Shown: positions 19,557 through 28,108 of the stretch, piece after piece | Position numbering within the stretch: the first letter of the stretch is position 1 | Layout: each line of letters starts with the position of its first letter | NCBI RefSeq assembly: GCF_001427025.1 | Contig: NZ_LMGA01000001.1 | Location: forward strand, 2,498,722 to 2,562,721 | Source of the DNA: Mesorhizobium sp. Root554 | GTDB taxonomy: Bacteria > Pseudomonadota > Alphaproteobacteria > Rhizobiales > Rhizobiaceae | Length of the DNA: 64,000 nt | Reading direction: 5' to 3' | Made by a program: the position numbers and the translations under genes | The notes under the pieces: model-generated | Databases searched by the model: none | The model's input: the letters and a program-made list of their open reading frames with translations, nothing else | Told to the model about the DNA's origin: nothing

Positions 19557-19572
19557 GAGCGGGCACTCCAAC

Positions 19573-19603
19573 AAAAAGACCGGCGGCGAAATCGCGACCG
19601 GCC
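19573..19603 (-). terminator. Intrinsic terminator in the metA leader (riboswitch expression platform)
   Basis: On the minus strand a GGCCGGTCGCG arm pairs with CGCCGCCGGTC across an ATTT loop (10 of 11 positions pair, two as G-U), followed at once by TTTTT. It lies between the SAM-II aptamer and the metA start, 17 bases before the ATG. The position fits a transcriptional off-switch whose formation depends on the upstream aptamer. That coupling is inferred; the hairpin itself is directly visible. Confidence 0.75.
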
Positions 19604-19625
19604 CCAGAGGATTTTGTGCTCCACG

Positions 19626-19680
19626 GTCCTTTAGCGATTTTTTTTACGTGGCTGCAAGCCGACCGGCCAAATCACCACGG
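19626..19680 (-). promoter_or_regulatory. SAM-II riboswitch (SAM_alpha, metA leader)
   Basis: The minus strand reads GGTGATTTGGCCGGTCGGC, then TTGCAGCCACGT, an A-rich stretch and ATCGCTAAAGG. This matches the SAM-II consensus: stem P1 GGC/GCC closed by TTGCA, and GTGATTT pairing with AAATCGC to form P2 and the pseudoknot near the CTAAAGG end. SAM-II aptamers bind S-adenosylmethionine and precede metA, metX or metC in alphaproteobacteria. It sits about 70 bases before metA and is followed by an intrinsic terminator. The boundaries given are approximate. Confidence 0.92.
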
Positions 19681-19821
19681 GACTGCTCCTATTTAGAACC
19701 GGTGTGACTTGACGTCAATGATTCTCACCGGCCGCCGCAGGAGCCATCGCTCTCGACATTGAACCCGCCCGCCTGTATTCCCGCTGCGGCCCCGGCATGG
19801 AGCCCTGAACGGATACTTGCG

Positions 19822-20931
19822 ATGGATCAGGCACAGGAAAAGATACGCCCCACCCCGCGCGCGGGGATCATGGACATTGACGCCTATGTGCCGGGCAAGA
19901 GCACCGCGCCGACGGGCGTGAAGCTGCACAAACTGTCGTCGAACGAGAATCCGCTCGGCGCTTCCGAAAAAGCCATCGAGGCCGCCCGCGACGTGGCCGG
20001 ACGGCTTGAGCGCTATCCCGACGGCTCGTCCCTGAAACTCAGGCAGGCGATCGCCGACACGCATGGGCTGAACCTCGCCAACGTGCTCGCCTTCAATGGC
20101 TCCGACGAAATCCTCGCGCTTCTGGCCCGCATTTATCTCGAGCCCGGCGACGAGGGCATCTACAGCGAGCACGGTTTCCTCGCCTACCCGATTTACATCC
20201 GGAGCACCGGGGCGACGGCCGTAGTCGCCAAGGAGAAGGACGAGCGGACCGACGTCGACGCCATATTGGCGGCTGTCACCCCGCGCACCAGGATCATCTT
20301 CCTCGCCAATCCGAACAACCCGACCGGCACCTACCTGCCGTTCGAGGAAGTGCGCCGCCTGCACGCGGGACTTCCGAAGAACGTCCTTCTGGTGCTGGAC
20401 GCGGCCTACGCCGAATTTGTCCGTCGTAACGACTATGAGGCGGGCGTCGAACTGGTCGCCGGCAACGAGAATGTCGTCATGACCCGCACCTTCTCGAAGG
20501 TTCACGGCCTCGGCGGCGCTCGCATCGGCTGGTGCTACGCGCCTGCCTCCATCGTCGCCGCCGTCGAGCGGGTGCGTGATCCATTCAACGTCAACGCCAT
20601 GGCCATCGAGGCAGGCGCCGCCGCGATGCGAGACCGCGCTCATGTCGAGAAAAGCGTCGCGCATAACGGCGAATGGCTGGATTGGCTGACGGTGGAACTG
20701 ACGCAGATCGGCCTGCGCGTGACGCCCAGCGTCTGCAACTTCATCCTGATCCATTTTCCCGACGACGCGGCGCATTCGGCGGCAAAGGCCGACGATTATC
20801 TGACGGCACGCGGCTTCATCCTGCGCCGTGTCGCCGGCTACGGCTTCCCCAATGCGTTGCGCATGACCATCGGCACCGAAGAAGCGAACCGCGGCGTCGT
20901 GGCCGCGCTTTCCGCATTCCTGAAAAGCTGA
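19822..20931 (+). CDS. hisC: Histidinol-phosphate aminotransferase (paired with tyrC)
   Basis: A 369-residue PLP aminotransferase of class [28 protein letters not shown]-like [13 protein letters not shown], and the PLP lysine in [17 protein letters not shown] are typical of HisC. The frame is open upstream to 19759, but the ATG at 19822 starts the usual [16 protein letters not shown]. The gene lies 4 bases before tyrC. HisC-type enzymes in this context often transaminate aromatic keto acids as well as imidazole acetol phosphate, so a role in tyrosine and phenylalanine synthesis is plausible. It is divergent from the metA leader. Confidence 0.93.
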   Translation: MDQAQEKIRPTPRAGIMDIDAYVPGKSTAPTGVKLHKLSSNENPLGASEKAIEAARDVAGRLERYPDGSSLKLRQAIADTHGLNLANVLAFNGSDEILALLARIYLEPGDEGIYSEHGFLAYPIYIRSTGATAVVAKEKDERTDVDAILAAVTPRTRIIFLANPNNPTGTYLPFEEVRRLHAGLPKNVLLVLDAAYAEFVRRNDYEAGVELVAGNENVVMTRTFSKVHGLGGARIGWCYAPASIVAAVERVRDPFNVNAMAIEAGAAAMRDRAHVEKSVAHNGEWLDWLTVELTQIGLRVTPSVCNFILIHFPDDAAHSAAKADDYLTARGFILRRVAGYGFPNALRMTIGTEEANRGVVAALSAFLKS

Positions 20932-20935
20932 GACC

Positions 20936-21877
20936 ATGTCCGAACCGCTTTTTAACAAGATCGCGCTGGTCGGCATCGGCCTCATCGGCTCTTCGCTGGC
21001 GCGGGTCATCCGCCGCGAACATCTCGCCGGCCACCTCGCCATCTCGACGCGCAGCGAAGCCACGCTGAAGCGGGCCGAGGAGCTTGGCCTGGGCGACGGC
21101 TACACCACCGACGCACAACAGGCCGTGCGCGATGCCGATCTGGTGATCGTCTCGGTTCCGGTCGGCTCCTCCGGCCAGGTTGCGCAAGAGATTGCACCCA
21201 GCTTGAAAAGGGGAGCCATCCTCACCGATGTCGGCTCGACCAAGGGCTCGGTCATCGCCCAGATGCAGCCGCATGTGCCGCCGGGCGTGCATTTCATCCC
21301 CGGCCACCCGCTGGCGGGTACGGAAAAATCCGGCCCCGATGCCGGCTTCGCCGAGCTGTTCGAAAACCGCTGGTGCATCTTCACGCCGCTGCCCGATACC
21401 GATCCCGCCGCGCTGGAAAAACTGTCGGAATTCTGGCGCCGCTGCGGCTCCAACATCGACACGATGGACCCCCAGCACCACGACATGACGCTGGCGATCG
21501 TCTCGCATTTGCCGCACATCATCGCCTACAACATCGTCGGCACCGCCGACGATCTGGAATCGGTGACCAAATCCGAGGTCATCAAATATTCGGCGTCCGG
21601 CTTCCGCGACTTCACCCGCCTCGCCGCCTCCGACCCGACCATGTGGCGCGACGTCTGCCTGCATAACAAGGACGCGATCCTGGAGATGCTGGCGCGGTTT
21701 TCGGAAGACCTCGCCTCGCTGCAACGGGCGATCCGCTGGGGCGACGGCGAGAAGCTGTTCGACCTGTTCACCCGCACCCGCGCCGTCCGCCGTTCGATCA
21801 TCGAGGCCGGGCAGGACATCGATGCCCCTGATTTCGGCCGCCAGGCGGTGGAGCATCCAGGCGGCAGTCGGCAATAG
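20936..21877 (+). CDS. tyrC: Prephenate/arogenate (cyclohexadienyl) dehydrogenase
   Basis: Oxidatively decarboxylates prephenate or arogenate on the way to tyrosine. The 313-residue protein begins with a Rossmann loop, LVGIGLIGSSLARVIRRE, followed by ADLVIVSVPVGSSGQ, TDVGSTKGSV, HPLAGTEKSGPDAG and a C-terminal helical domain with FRDFTRLAASDPTMW. These are standard TyrA/TyrC motifs; no chorismate mutase or ACT domain is present. It begins 4 bases after hisC. Its stop codon lies inside a palindromic repeat shared with the convergent DUF2125 gene. Confidence 0.94.
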   Translation: MSEPLFNKIALVGIGLIGSSLARVIRREHLAGHLAISTRSEATLKRAEELGLGDGYTTDAQQAVRDADLVIVSVPVGSSGQVAQEIAPSLKRGAILTDVGSTKGSVIAQMQPHVPPGVHFIPGHPLAGTEKSGPDAGFAELFENRWCIFTPLPDTDPAALEKLSEFWRRCGSNIDTMDPQHHDMTLAIVSHLPHIIAYNIVGTADDLESVTKSEVIKYSASGFRDFTRLAASDPTMWRDVCLHNKDAILEMLARFSEDLASLQRAIRWGDGEKLFDLFTRTRAVRRSIIEAGQDIDAPDFGRQAVEHPGGSRQ

Positions 21878-21928
21878 GCAGTCGGCAATCGAAATCCGAC
21901 TGCCCACTGCCGATCTGCCGACTGCCTA
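21862..21928. repeat. Palindromic GGCAGTCGGCA-type intergenic repeat
   Basis: The short unit GGCAGTCGGCA occurs twice in direct orientation (21862 and 21877) and in inverted form (CCGACTGCC and TGCCGACTGCC, ending near 21926). The outer arms TAGGCAGTCGGCA and TGCCGACTGCCTA are complementary, so a long stem can form. The stops of both convergent genes, tyrC and the DUF2125 gene, are the TAG of the same unit. Similar text recurs between genes in rhizobial genomes, as far as I recall; only this copy is in the window. It may act as a bidirectional terminator. Confidence 0.75.
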
Positions 21929-22921
21929 CTCCACCGGCTTGATCCGTCCGAGCGGAATGAAGCCCAGCGAGGCCTTGCCCTTCACAACCTTGAGCGGCAT
22001 CGACGTCTGGTTGCCCAGCATGGCGAGCGCCGCGAACCCCTGCCGGATTTCGCTATCCCTTTCCGGCATCGCCCTGGCGATGATGTCCGCGACCGCGTTC
22101 GGATTGCTGAGCTTGATCGTCAGATTGGCGTCGATCAGCCCCTCGGCATCGATCGAAACCGGTCCGGCGACGGTGATCCGCGCTTCGCCAGAGGACAGTT
22201 CGAGGTTGCGGAACTCGGCCGACTGACCTCTGAGGCTGCGGACCTTGCTGCGCAGCGCGGCGAGCCCGTTCTTGATCGTGGCGTCGGCGCTGCCGTCGAG
22301 CGGCGGCAACTCACGGCCCTCGATGGCCGCGGGATCGATCTGCAGGCCGTTGAAGGAACCCATATAGTCGAGATCCTCTCCGTTCGGCTGCACCTGGGCT
22401 TCCGCCGCGGTGGCGCTGAACAGCGAGACAGGCTCTCCCTCCTCCGGGTCGGTCTGGCCAGACAAGCCCTCGGCTGATGCCGCCAGTTCACCGGTGAGCG
22501 GCCAGGACAGCTTCGACTTGACCTGTAACCTGTCCCAGTCGAGCCAAAGCGGCGGCATTCCAGGCGCCGTCGTCCGCAAAGGCCCGGCAAGCTCGACATT
22601 GGGGAGAAAGAAATTCGCCAGGCTGGCCGAAGCATTGAGTCCGCCGGCCGAGGCCGCCACATTTCTGCCGTCGTCCTGATAGGCGAGGCTGTCGCAGGTG
22701 ACAGAAAAGCGCAGCGGGAAGCCGCCGACCTGCAGGTTGACGCAATCGGCCTCGATGCCGTCCGCTTCCAGCGCGGCGATGGAACGCGCGGTTTCCGTCC
22801 TCACCTTGTCCGCCGCCCAGAACCAGCCGGCGCTGTAGAGGCCGAACAGGACGGCCAGCGCCAGCACCAGCCATACGAGGCCGCGGCGGCGTCTGGGCCG
22901 ATGCTCTTCACTTGACGTCAT
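21926..22921 (-). CDS. DUF2125 domain membrane-anchored protein
   Basis: A 331-residue protein from the ATG at 22921 (MTSSEEHRPRRRRG). A basic N-terminus and one hydrophobic helix (about residues 15-35) are followed by a periplasmic beta-rich body with CVNLQVGGFPLRFSVTCDSLAY and MPPLWLDWDRLQVKSKL, typical of DUF2125. Function unknown; related proteins resemble AsmA-like or lipid-handling envelope proteins only in general layout. The frame stays open to 22990, but the conserved start is the internal ATG. It converges on tyrC and shares its upstream region with the ChaC gene. Confidence 0.82.
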   Translation of the reverse strand: MTSSEEHRPRRRRGLVWLVLALAVLFGLYSAGWFWAADKVRTETARSIAALEADGIEADCVNLQVGGFPLRFSVTCDSLAYQDDGRNVAASAGGLNASASLANFFLPNVELAGPLRTTAPGMPPLWLDWDRLQVKSKLSWPLTGELAASAEGLSGQTDPEEGEPVSLFSATAAEAQVQPNGEDLDYMGSFNGLQIDPAAIEGRELPPLDGSADATIKNGLAALRSKVRSLRGQSAEFRNLELSSGEARITVAGPVSIDAEGLIDANLTIKLSNPNAVADIIARAMPERDSEIRQGFAALAMLGNQTSMPLKVVKGKASLGFIPLGRIKPVE

Positions 22922-23010
22922 GCTGCGGCTCTCTTTAACCCGTTGGCTTTCGGCTCCGCTCGGGCGATCTCCCGATTCGGTAACATCCATTCTGTCACAG
23001 GCTCGGGCAT

Positions 23011-23532
23011 ATGGGCGATTTTTGGGTTTTTGGCTACGGCTCGCTGATCTGGCGGCCCGGCTTTGCCCATGTCGAAACGCAGCGCGCCCGGCTCTTCGGC
23101 TACCGACGTTCGCTCTGCGTCTATTCCTATGTCCATCGCGGCACGCCGGAAAGGCCGGGGCTTGTCCTGGGGCTCGACCGCGGCGGGTCCTGCGTCGGGC
23201 TGGCCTTTCGCGTGCCCGGCGACCTGCACGGCGAAGTCATGGCGTATCTGCGCGAACGCGAACTGGTCACCAGCGTCTATCTCGAACGCCGGCTGGCCGT
23301 GCGGCTCGAGACGGGTGCAACGGTCGAGGCCACCGCCTATGTCGTCGACAGGGGTCACAAGCAATATGCAGGTGCTCTGGACGAGGCCGAGGCGGCATCC
23401 TTCGTCGGCGGGTCGGCCGGAAAATCCGGCCGCAACGAAGACTATCTTTTCTCGACCATCGAACATCTGCAAGCTTTGGGAATCCGCGACCACTGGCTGG
23501 AGGCCGTCGCCGCGCGGCTCGCCAAATCGTGA
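23011..23532 (+). CDS. Gamma-glutamylcyclotransferase, ChaC family
   Basis: A 173-residue ChaC-type enzyme that cleaves glutathione to 5-oxoproline and Cys-Gly. The substrate loop FGYGSLIWRPGF is diagnostic, and ERELVTSVYLERRLAVRL carries the catalytic Glu region. Length matches short bacterial ChaC proteins. It is divergent from the DUF2125 gene and read in the same direction as the aldo/keto reductase gene 97 bases downstream. Confidence 0.9.
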   Translation: MGDFWVFGYGSLIWRPGFAHVETQRARLFGYRRSLCVYSYVHRGTPERPGLVLGLDRGGSCVGLAFRVPGDLHGEVMAYLRERELVTSVYLERRLAVRLETGATVEATAYVVDRGHKQYAGALDEAEAASFVGGSAGKSGRNEDYLFSTIEHLQALGIRDHWLEAVAARLAKS

Positions 23533-23629
23533 TCGGTTCGGCGACGAAACCGGCTCGATGTCTTTGAACTTTCGTCGGCAGAACCTAGGTTCTGGCTGGG
23601 CGGAATGATTCCCCGACAGGAGATTTATC

Positions 23630-24577
23630 GTGCAGAAACGTCGACTCGGTCGCACGGACCTTGAAATCGCGCCGCTGGTTTTCGGCGGCAACGTCTTCGG
23701 CTGGACCGCCGACGAGAAAACGTCGTTCGAACTTCTGGATCGCTTCGTCGACGCCGGGCTCAACACTATCGATACCGCCGATGCCTATTCCCGCTGGGTA
23801 TCCGGCAACAAGGGCGGCGAATCCGAAGCCATCATCGGCAAATGGATGAAAAGCCGGGCCAACCGCGACAGCATCGTGGTCATCACAAAGGTTGGATCCG
23901 ACATGGGACAGGGCAAGAAGGACCTGTCCGCATCCTACATCGAAAAAGCCGTCGAGGCCTCGCTCAAGCGCCTGCAGACCGATGTCATCGACCTTTATCT
24001 TTCCCATTGGCCTGATCCTACCGTTCCCCATGAGGAAACGCTCGGGGCCTATCAGAAGCTCATCGAGAAGGGCAAGGTTCGCCACATCGGCGCCTCGAAC
24101 CTCGATGCCAGCCAGTTGAGGGCCGCGCTCGACGTGGCCAGATTGAGGGATTTACCGCGCTATGAGGTGCTGCAGCCCGAATACAACCTCTACGACCGCG
24201 CTTCGTATGACGGCGCGCTGCGCGACCTCTGCATGAAAGAGGACCTCGGCGTCATCACCTATTACAGCCTCGCCAGCGGCTTCCTCAGCGGCAAATACCG
24301 AACCGCCGCCGATCTCGGCAAGAGCGTGCGCGGCGGCGGCGTGAAGCGCTATCTCGACGCACGCGGCATGCGCATCCTGGCAGCCCTGGACGCCGTTGCG
24401 AAGCGCCGCAAGGCCGCACCCGCGGAAGTGGCGCTTGCCTGGATCATCGCACGGCCCGGCGTCACCGCCCCGATTGCCAGCGCCACCAGCGTCGAACAGG
24501 TGGAGAGCCTGGTGAAAGCCGCGTCTCTGGAACTTGATGCGGCCGATATCGAGGCGCTGGATTCGGCCAGCGCCTAA
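23630..24577 (+). CDS. Aldo/keto reductase
   Basis: A 315-residue NADPH-dependent TIM-barrel oxidoreductase. The catalytic tetrad is visible: Asp48 (NTIDTAD), Tyr53 (DAYSRW), Lys87 (VITKVGS) and His126 (YLSHWPDP). The start is a GTG at 23630 preceded by CAGGAG (23617-23622), which gives VQKRRLGRTDLE, the normal family opening. The physiological carbonyl substrate is unknown. Its stop overlaps the stop of the convergent acyltransferase gene by 4 bases. Confidence 0.92.
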   Translation: MQKRRLGRTDLEIAPLVFGGNVFGWTADEKTSFELLDRFVDAGLNTIDTADAYSRWVSGNKGGESEAIIGKWMKSRANRDSIVVITKVGSDMGQGKKDLSASYIEKAVEASLKRLQTDVIDLYLSHWPDPTVPHEETLGAYQKLIEKGKVRHIGASNLDASQLRAALDVARLRDLPRYEVLQPEYNLYDRASYDGALRDLCMKEDLGVITYYSLASGFLSGKYRTAADLGKSVRGGGVKRYLDARGMRILAALDAVAKRRKAAPAEVALAWIIARPGVTAPIASATSVEQVESLVKAASLELDAADIEALDSASA

Positions 24578-25377
24578 GCGTCTCGGCTTGCTTTGGCTCC
24601 ACGCAGTTCCGCCAGCCGCTTGAGTGCGGTTGGCGGCATTGGCGGTGCATTAGGCTCTTCGGCGGCCTCCAGAAGCAGCGCGTCGCAGGCGGCTTCCGTT
24701 TCGGAAATCAGCCGGTTCATGAATTCTTCCTTGTCCAGCCCGGCGGGGATGGCGGGCAGGAACCGCGCCTTGATGGTGCCCGGATAACGCAGGAACTTGC
24801 GGCGTGGCCAGTAGAGGCCGGCAACATGCGCAACCGGCACAACCGGCACGCCAAGCTGCGCATAAAGCTCGACGATGCCGTATTTGTAGGCCGCCTCGTC
24901 TCCCGGTGCGCGGCGCGTCCCCTCGGGATAGATGATGAGCTGACGCGGATTGCGCGCCATTTCTTGCCTCGTCGCCGAGACGACCGCCTTCAGCGCCCGC
25001 GAACGGCTGCCGCGATGGACCGGGATCATCCGCATCTTGAGAATGTACCAGCCGAAGAAAGGTATCCACGTCAGCTCGCGCTTGAGGATATAGAGCGGGT
25101 CGTCGAGATAGGGGAAGAAGGCGATCGCGTCCCAGAACGACTGGTGTTTTGGAGCCAGGATGAACGACCCTTCCGGCAGGTTCTCCATGCCGGTGATATC
25201 GCTTTTCGTCCTGGCGACCTTCTCGTAGAGCCACAGTGAGGTGCGCGACCAGAATTTCGGTACGAACCAGGCCCAGCTGCGCGGCGACAGGAAATAGTAC
25301 GGCGTCCAGACGATCATCTGAACGATCAGATTGACGTAGAAGACGAAGTTGAAGGCCAGGGAGCGAATTTGGAGCAT
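24574..25377 (-). CDS. Lysophospholipid acyltransferase family protein (PlsC-like)
   Basis: A 267-residue membrane acyltransferase. The first block reads ILAPKHQSFWDAIAF, a variant of HX4D with His and Asp retained; the second is MRMIPVHRGSRSRAL; the third LIIYPEGTRRAPGD is the PEGTR substrate motif. It probably makes phosphatidic acid from 1-acylglycerol-3-phosphate, or acylates another lysolipid. The frame is open to 25509. I chose the ATG at 25377 (MLQIRSLAFNFVFYV), where the first hydrophobic segment begins; an ATG 12 bases earlier is equally possible because neither has a clear ribosome-binding site. Confidence 0.86.
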   Translation of the reverse strand: MLQIRSLAFNFVFYVNLIVQMIVWTPYYFLSPRSWAWFVPKFWSRTSLWLYEKVARTKSDITGMENLPEGSFILAPKHQSFWDAIAFFPYLDDPLYILKRELTWIPFFGWYILKMRMIPVHRGSRSRALKAVVSATRQEMARNPRQLIIYPEGTRRAPGDEAAYKYGIVELYAQLGVPVVPVAHVAGLYWPRRKFLRYPGTIKARFLPAIPAGLDKEEFMNRLISETEAACDALLLEAAEEPNAPPMPPTALKRLAELRGAKASRDA

Positions 25378-25468
25378 GCCGGGTGCCATGGTGAGACTGT
25401 GGCGTCGTACACCAAGCGCATGGCAAATGGAAAGGCTCACACGACCGTAGGATGGCAAAGACGGCGGA

Positions 25469-26182
25469 TTAGTGAAGGTCAGTCTGCATCCCGGCGATGG
25501 CCACGCCATCCGCCGTCGGCTTGAGCGGCAGCACGCCCCGCGCCAGCGCGACGAGGTATTTGTTGTATTCGGTGAACAGCACCCGCAGCGCTTCCGGCTT
25601 GGTCAGCCATTCGCCGTTGTCGAGGTTGGAGTTGACCACCGGATACGGCTCCAGCTTGGCGTGGCGCAAGAGCCGTCCCATCTCCAGCAGAGTGCGCGGC
25701 ATGTGGTAGTTGTTGGTGACCAGGATGACGCTGCCATAGGCGTGGGTCTCGACCCATTTGGCGCTTTCCTCGGCATTGCCGATCGTGTCCAGCGCGGCGC
25801 GGTCGATGTCGACGCAGCAGGAGAACAACCGCCTGTCTCCGCCCGTCGCTTTCTGTAGCTGGCGGCGGCTTGCGGACGGGTGCACCCCTGAGATCAGCAG
25901 GCGTTCGCCCTTGCCCATGGCGAGCAGGTTCATGCCGGCATCAAGCCGCGATTGCCCGCCGGTCAGGACGATGATCGCATCCGCCTTCTGGGGATTGGCT
26001 GGAGTAACGAGGCGGCTGACATGGTTGGCGAACCAGCCGAAACCGATTGCAAACGCCAAAACCCCGGCCATGCATCCAAAAAGGACGGCGCGTACGACCG
26101 GCCATAACCGCAACGGCCGAGGCGTCGCCCTCGCCATTGAGGCCGCGTCAACCGTCCCGATCGATTCGCGCCCGTTCATCAT
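25469..26182 (-). CDS. YdcF family (DUF218, ElyC/SanA-like) membrane protein
   Basis: A 237-residue protein with one N-terminal transmembrane helix (about residues 28-50) and a DUF218 domain outside the membrane: ADAIIVLTGGQSRLDAGMNLL, ERLLISGV and VILVTNNYHMPRTLLEM are the family blocks. ElyC and SanA members affect envelope and peptidoglycan precursor metabolism in enterobacteria. It follows ftsEX on the same strand with a 92-base gap and might be cotranscribed with them, which fits a cell-envelope role. An alternative start is the internal ATG (MARATPRPL) 15 codons in. Confidence 0.87.
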   Translation of the reverse strand: MMNGRESIGTVDAASMARATPRPLRLWPVVRAVLFGCMAGVLAFAIGFGWFANHVSRLVTPANPQKADAIIVLTGGQSRLDAGMNLLAMGKGERLLISGVHPSASRRQLQKATGGDRRLFSCCVDIDRAALDTIGNAEESAKWVETHAYGSVILVTNNYHMPRTLLEMGRLLRHAKLEPYPVVNSNLDNGEWLTKPEALRVLFTEYNKYLVALARGVLPLKPTADGVAIAGMQTDLH

Positions 26183-26274
26183 CTCAAGATATGTCCTGGA
26201 ACACAGCCGTTGGTAGTGTCCACGCGCATTTTCCGTTAAATTGTCTTTCCGTTCGTGATCTCCACAGCATGGTG

Positions 26275-27264
26275 CTAGCCTCCGTCCGTCTGGCGGACAT
26301 CAAGGTCGCTCAGATAGGCGACGACAGTGACATGCGACGTCGCAGCCGTCAGCACGCCGATCAGACCGACCATGAGGATGACGCCGAGATACCCGGCCGA
26401 GCCGATGGCGAAATTTCCGAACAGCGCCGCGGCCTGGTCCGCCTGCGGCGTCGCCAGGTTGCGCGAGGCCCACCAGGAAAAGACCACGAACACCATGACG
26501 GCCGCGGCTCCGCCCGCGGCGGCGCCTTTCATGCCGGTGACGAGGAAATGGCGCCGGAACTGGCGCGCGATGAAACGCGCTTCGGCGCCGACGAAATGCA
26601 GCACTTCGATGATATGGCCGTTGCCGGCCATGGCGCCGCGCGTCGCGAAAACCACTGTCAGCACCGTGGCGACCAGCATCAGGGCAAGCACGGCCACGCC
26701 GATCGTTACCGTCGTGCGGGCCATGGCGACCAGACGATCCACCCAGGTGCGGTGATCGTCGAGCGCCGCGCCGGGAATCTTGCTGGCAAGGGCCGTGCGC
26801 AGCGCATCGAAGTTCGGTGGATTTGCCTGGTCGATGGTGACGATCACCAATCGCGGAACGGGCAGTTCGTCGATGTTCAGCCCGGTTCCCAGCCACGGTT
26901 CGAGCAGCCGGGCAGTCGCCTCGCGGTCGATGATCCGTGTTCCAGTCACGCCCGGCATACGGCTGGCCAGTTGCGCCGCTTCGCCGAGCGCCTTGTCCAT
27001 GTCCAGCCCGTCCGCCGGCTTTATCTGGATCGTCGCCTCGCGGGAAATCTGGTTTTCCCACACCGAGGCCGTGTCGCGCACCAGCGTCACTGCGCCGAAA
27101 GCCAGGCACGACAGAAATGTCATGATGGCGATGACGCTGACCAGCGCCCGCCCGGCAATGTTCTGCTCCGGTACGATGGGCGCCGTACGGCGCTGCATAC
27201 GGGGCTGCGGCTCGGCATTGCCGGCGGCTTCATCTTCAAGCGGTTCGGTAAAAAGCTCAGTCAT
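26275..27264 (-). CDS. ftsX: Cell division ABC transporter permease FtsX
   Basis: A 329-residue protein with four membrane helices (one near residue 50, three in the C-terminal half) and a periplasmic domain between the first and second. FtsX with FtsE transmits ATP hydrolysis across the inner membrane to activate peptidoglycan hydrolases at the division site. The sequence has the weak FtsX similarity pattern (VGAEARFIARQFRRHFLVTGMKGAAAGG). Its start overlaps the ftsE stop by 8 bases. Confidence 0.92.
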   Translation of the reverse strand: MTELFTEPLEDEAAGNAEPQPRMQRRTAPIVPEQNIAGRALVSVIAIMTFLSCLAFGAVTLVRDTASVWENQISREATIQIKPADGLDMDKALGEAAQLASRMPGVTGTRIIDREATARLLEPWLGTGLNIDELPVPRLVIVTIDQANPPNFDALRTALASKIPGAALDDHRTWVDRLVAMARTTVTIGVAVLALMLVATVLTVVFATRGAMAGNGHIIEVLHFVGAEARFIARQFRRHFLVTGMKGAAAGGAAAVMVFVVFSWWASRNLATPQADQAAALFGNFAIGSAGYLGVILMVGLIGVLTAATSHVTVVAYLSDLDVRQTDGG

Positions 27265-27916
27265 AGATGTCGAGCCTGCCGTCAGCGAGGATGAGGCGGC
27301 GCGCGTCCACCTGCTCCATCAGGCCGAGATCGTGGGTGGCGATCACCACCGCCGTTCCCAGCCGGTTCAATTCTATGAACAGCCGCAGCAGCCGGCGGGC
27401 GAGCTGTGGATCGACATTGCCGGTCGGTTCGTCGGCCAGCAGGATTTCCGGCTGCTCGATCAGGGCGCGGGCTATTGCCGTGCGCTGCTTTTCGCCGCCG
27501 GAAAGAACCGGCGGCAGCACATGCATGCGCTCGCCCAGCCCCACCCATTTCAGCAGTTCGGTCACGTCCGTGCGGTAGCTGGATTCCTCGCGCCCGCGCA
27601 CCCGCAGCGGCAGGGCGACATTTTCGTATGTCGTCATGTGGTCGAGCAGGCGGAAATCCTGGAACACGACGCCGATGCGCCGCCTGAGATAGGGCAGTTC
27701 GGCCCGTGTGATGCGCGACCTGTCCTTGCCGAATACGGTGATCAGGCCGCGCGTCGGCTTCAGCGACATGAACAGAAGGCGCAGCAATGTCGTCTTGCCG
27801 GCGCCGGAGGGACCGCTGAGGAACTGGAATGAGCGCTCCGGTATCTGCAGGGAGATGTCGCGGAGGATTTCCGGACCCATGCCATAACGGAGGCCGACAT
27901 TTTCGAAGCGGATCAC
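27257..27916 (-). CDS. ftsE: Cell division ATP-binding protein FtsE
   Basis: A 219-residue ABC ATPase of the FtsE type. Walker A is [15 protein letters not shown], the signature LSGGEKQRTAIARAL, and Walker B ILLADEPTGNVD, followed by VVIATHDLGL with the switch His. The opening MIRFENVGLRYG is standard. It forms an overlapping pair with ftsX. Two CtrA-type boxes lie in the 192-base region shared with the divergent gene at 28109. Confidence 0.95.
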   Translation of the reverse strand: MIRFENVGLRYGMGPEILRDISLQIPERSFQFLSGPSGAGKTTLLRLLFMSLKPTRGLITVFGKDRSRITRAELPYLRRRIGVVFQDFRLLDHMTTYENVALPLRVRGREESSYRTDVTELLKWVGLGERMHVLPPVLSGGEKQRTAIARALIEQPEILLADEPTGNVDPQLARRLLRLFIELNRLGTAVVIATHDLGLMEQVDARRLILADGRLDIYD

Positions 27917-27994
27917 GTTCGGCGGCCTGAAATTCTAGGATCAATTCTAAAGAGCAGAAAGCTGCCCATTTCTTCGAAACGACCATCGGCCGCC

Positions 27995-28013
27995 ATGGTT
28001 AACGAACGATTAA
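27995..28013. promoter_or_regulatory. CtrA-type full site (TTAA-N7-TTAA) upstream of ftsE
   Basis: TTAA (27999-28002), seven bases, and TTAA (28010-28013) match exactly the CtrA consensus known from Caulobacter and Sinorhizobium. The left part is ATGGTTAA, the reverse complement of TTAACCAT, the other common CtrA form. It is 83 bases upstream of the ftsE start and 96 bases before the divergent gene. Confidence 0.6.
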
Positions 28014-28059
28014 GGGTATCCGGTTTTCGGGTCGTCAAACAGGCCTCGGTGGTGAAGCG

Positions 28060-28067
28060 TTAACCAT
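28060..28067. promoter_or_regulatory. Second CtrA-type half site TTAACCAT
   Basis: TTAACCAT lies 42 bases before the start of the divergent gene at 28109, and it is an inverted copy of the ATGGTTAA at 27995-28002. Two oppositely oriented CtrA-type boxes in one divergent promoter region suggest control of both directions. Confidence 0.5.
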
Positions 28068-28108
28068 TACGGTTTACGCAAAAGAAACGGAGAACGAAAA
28101 GGGCCAGC

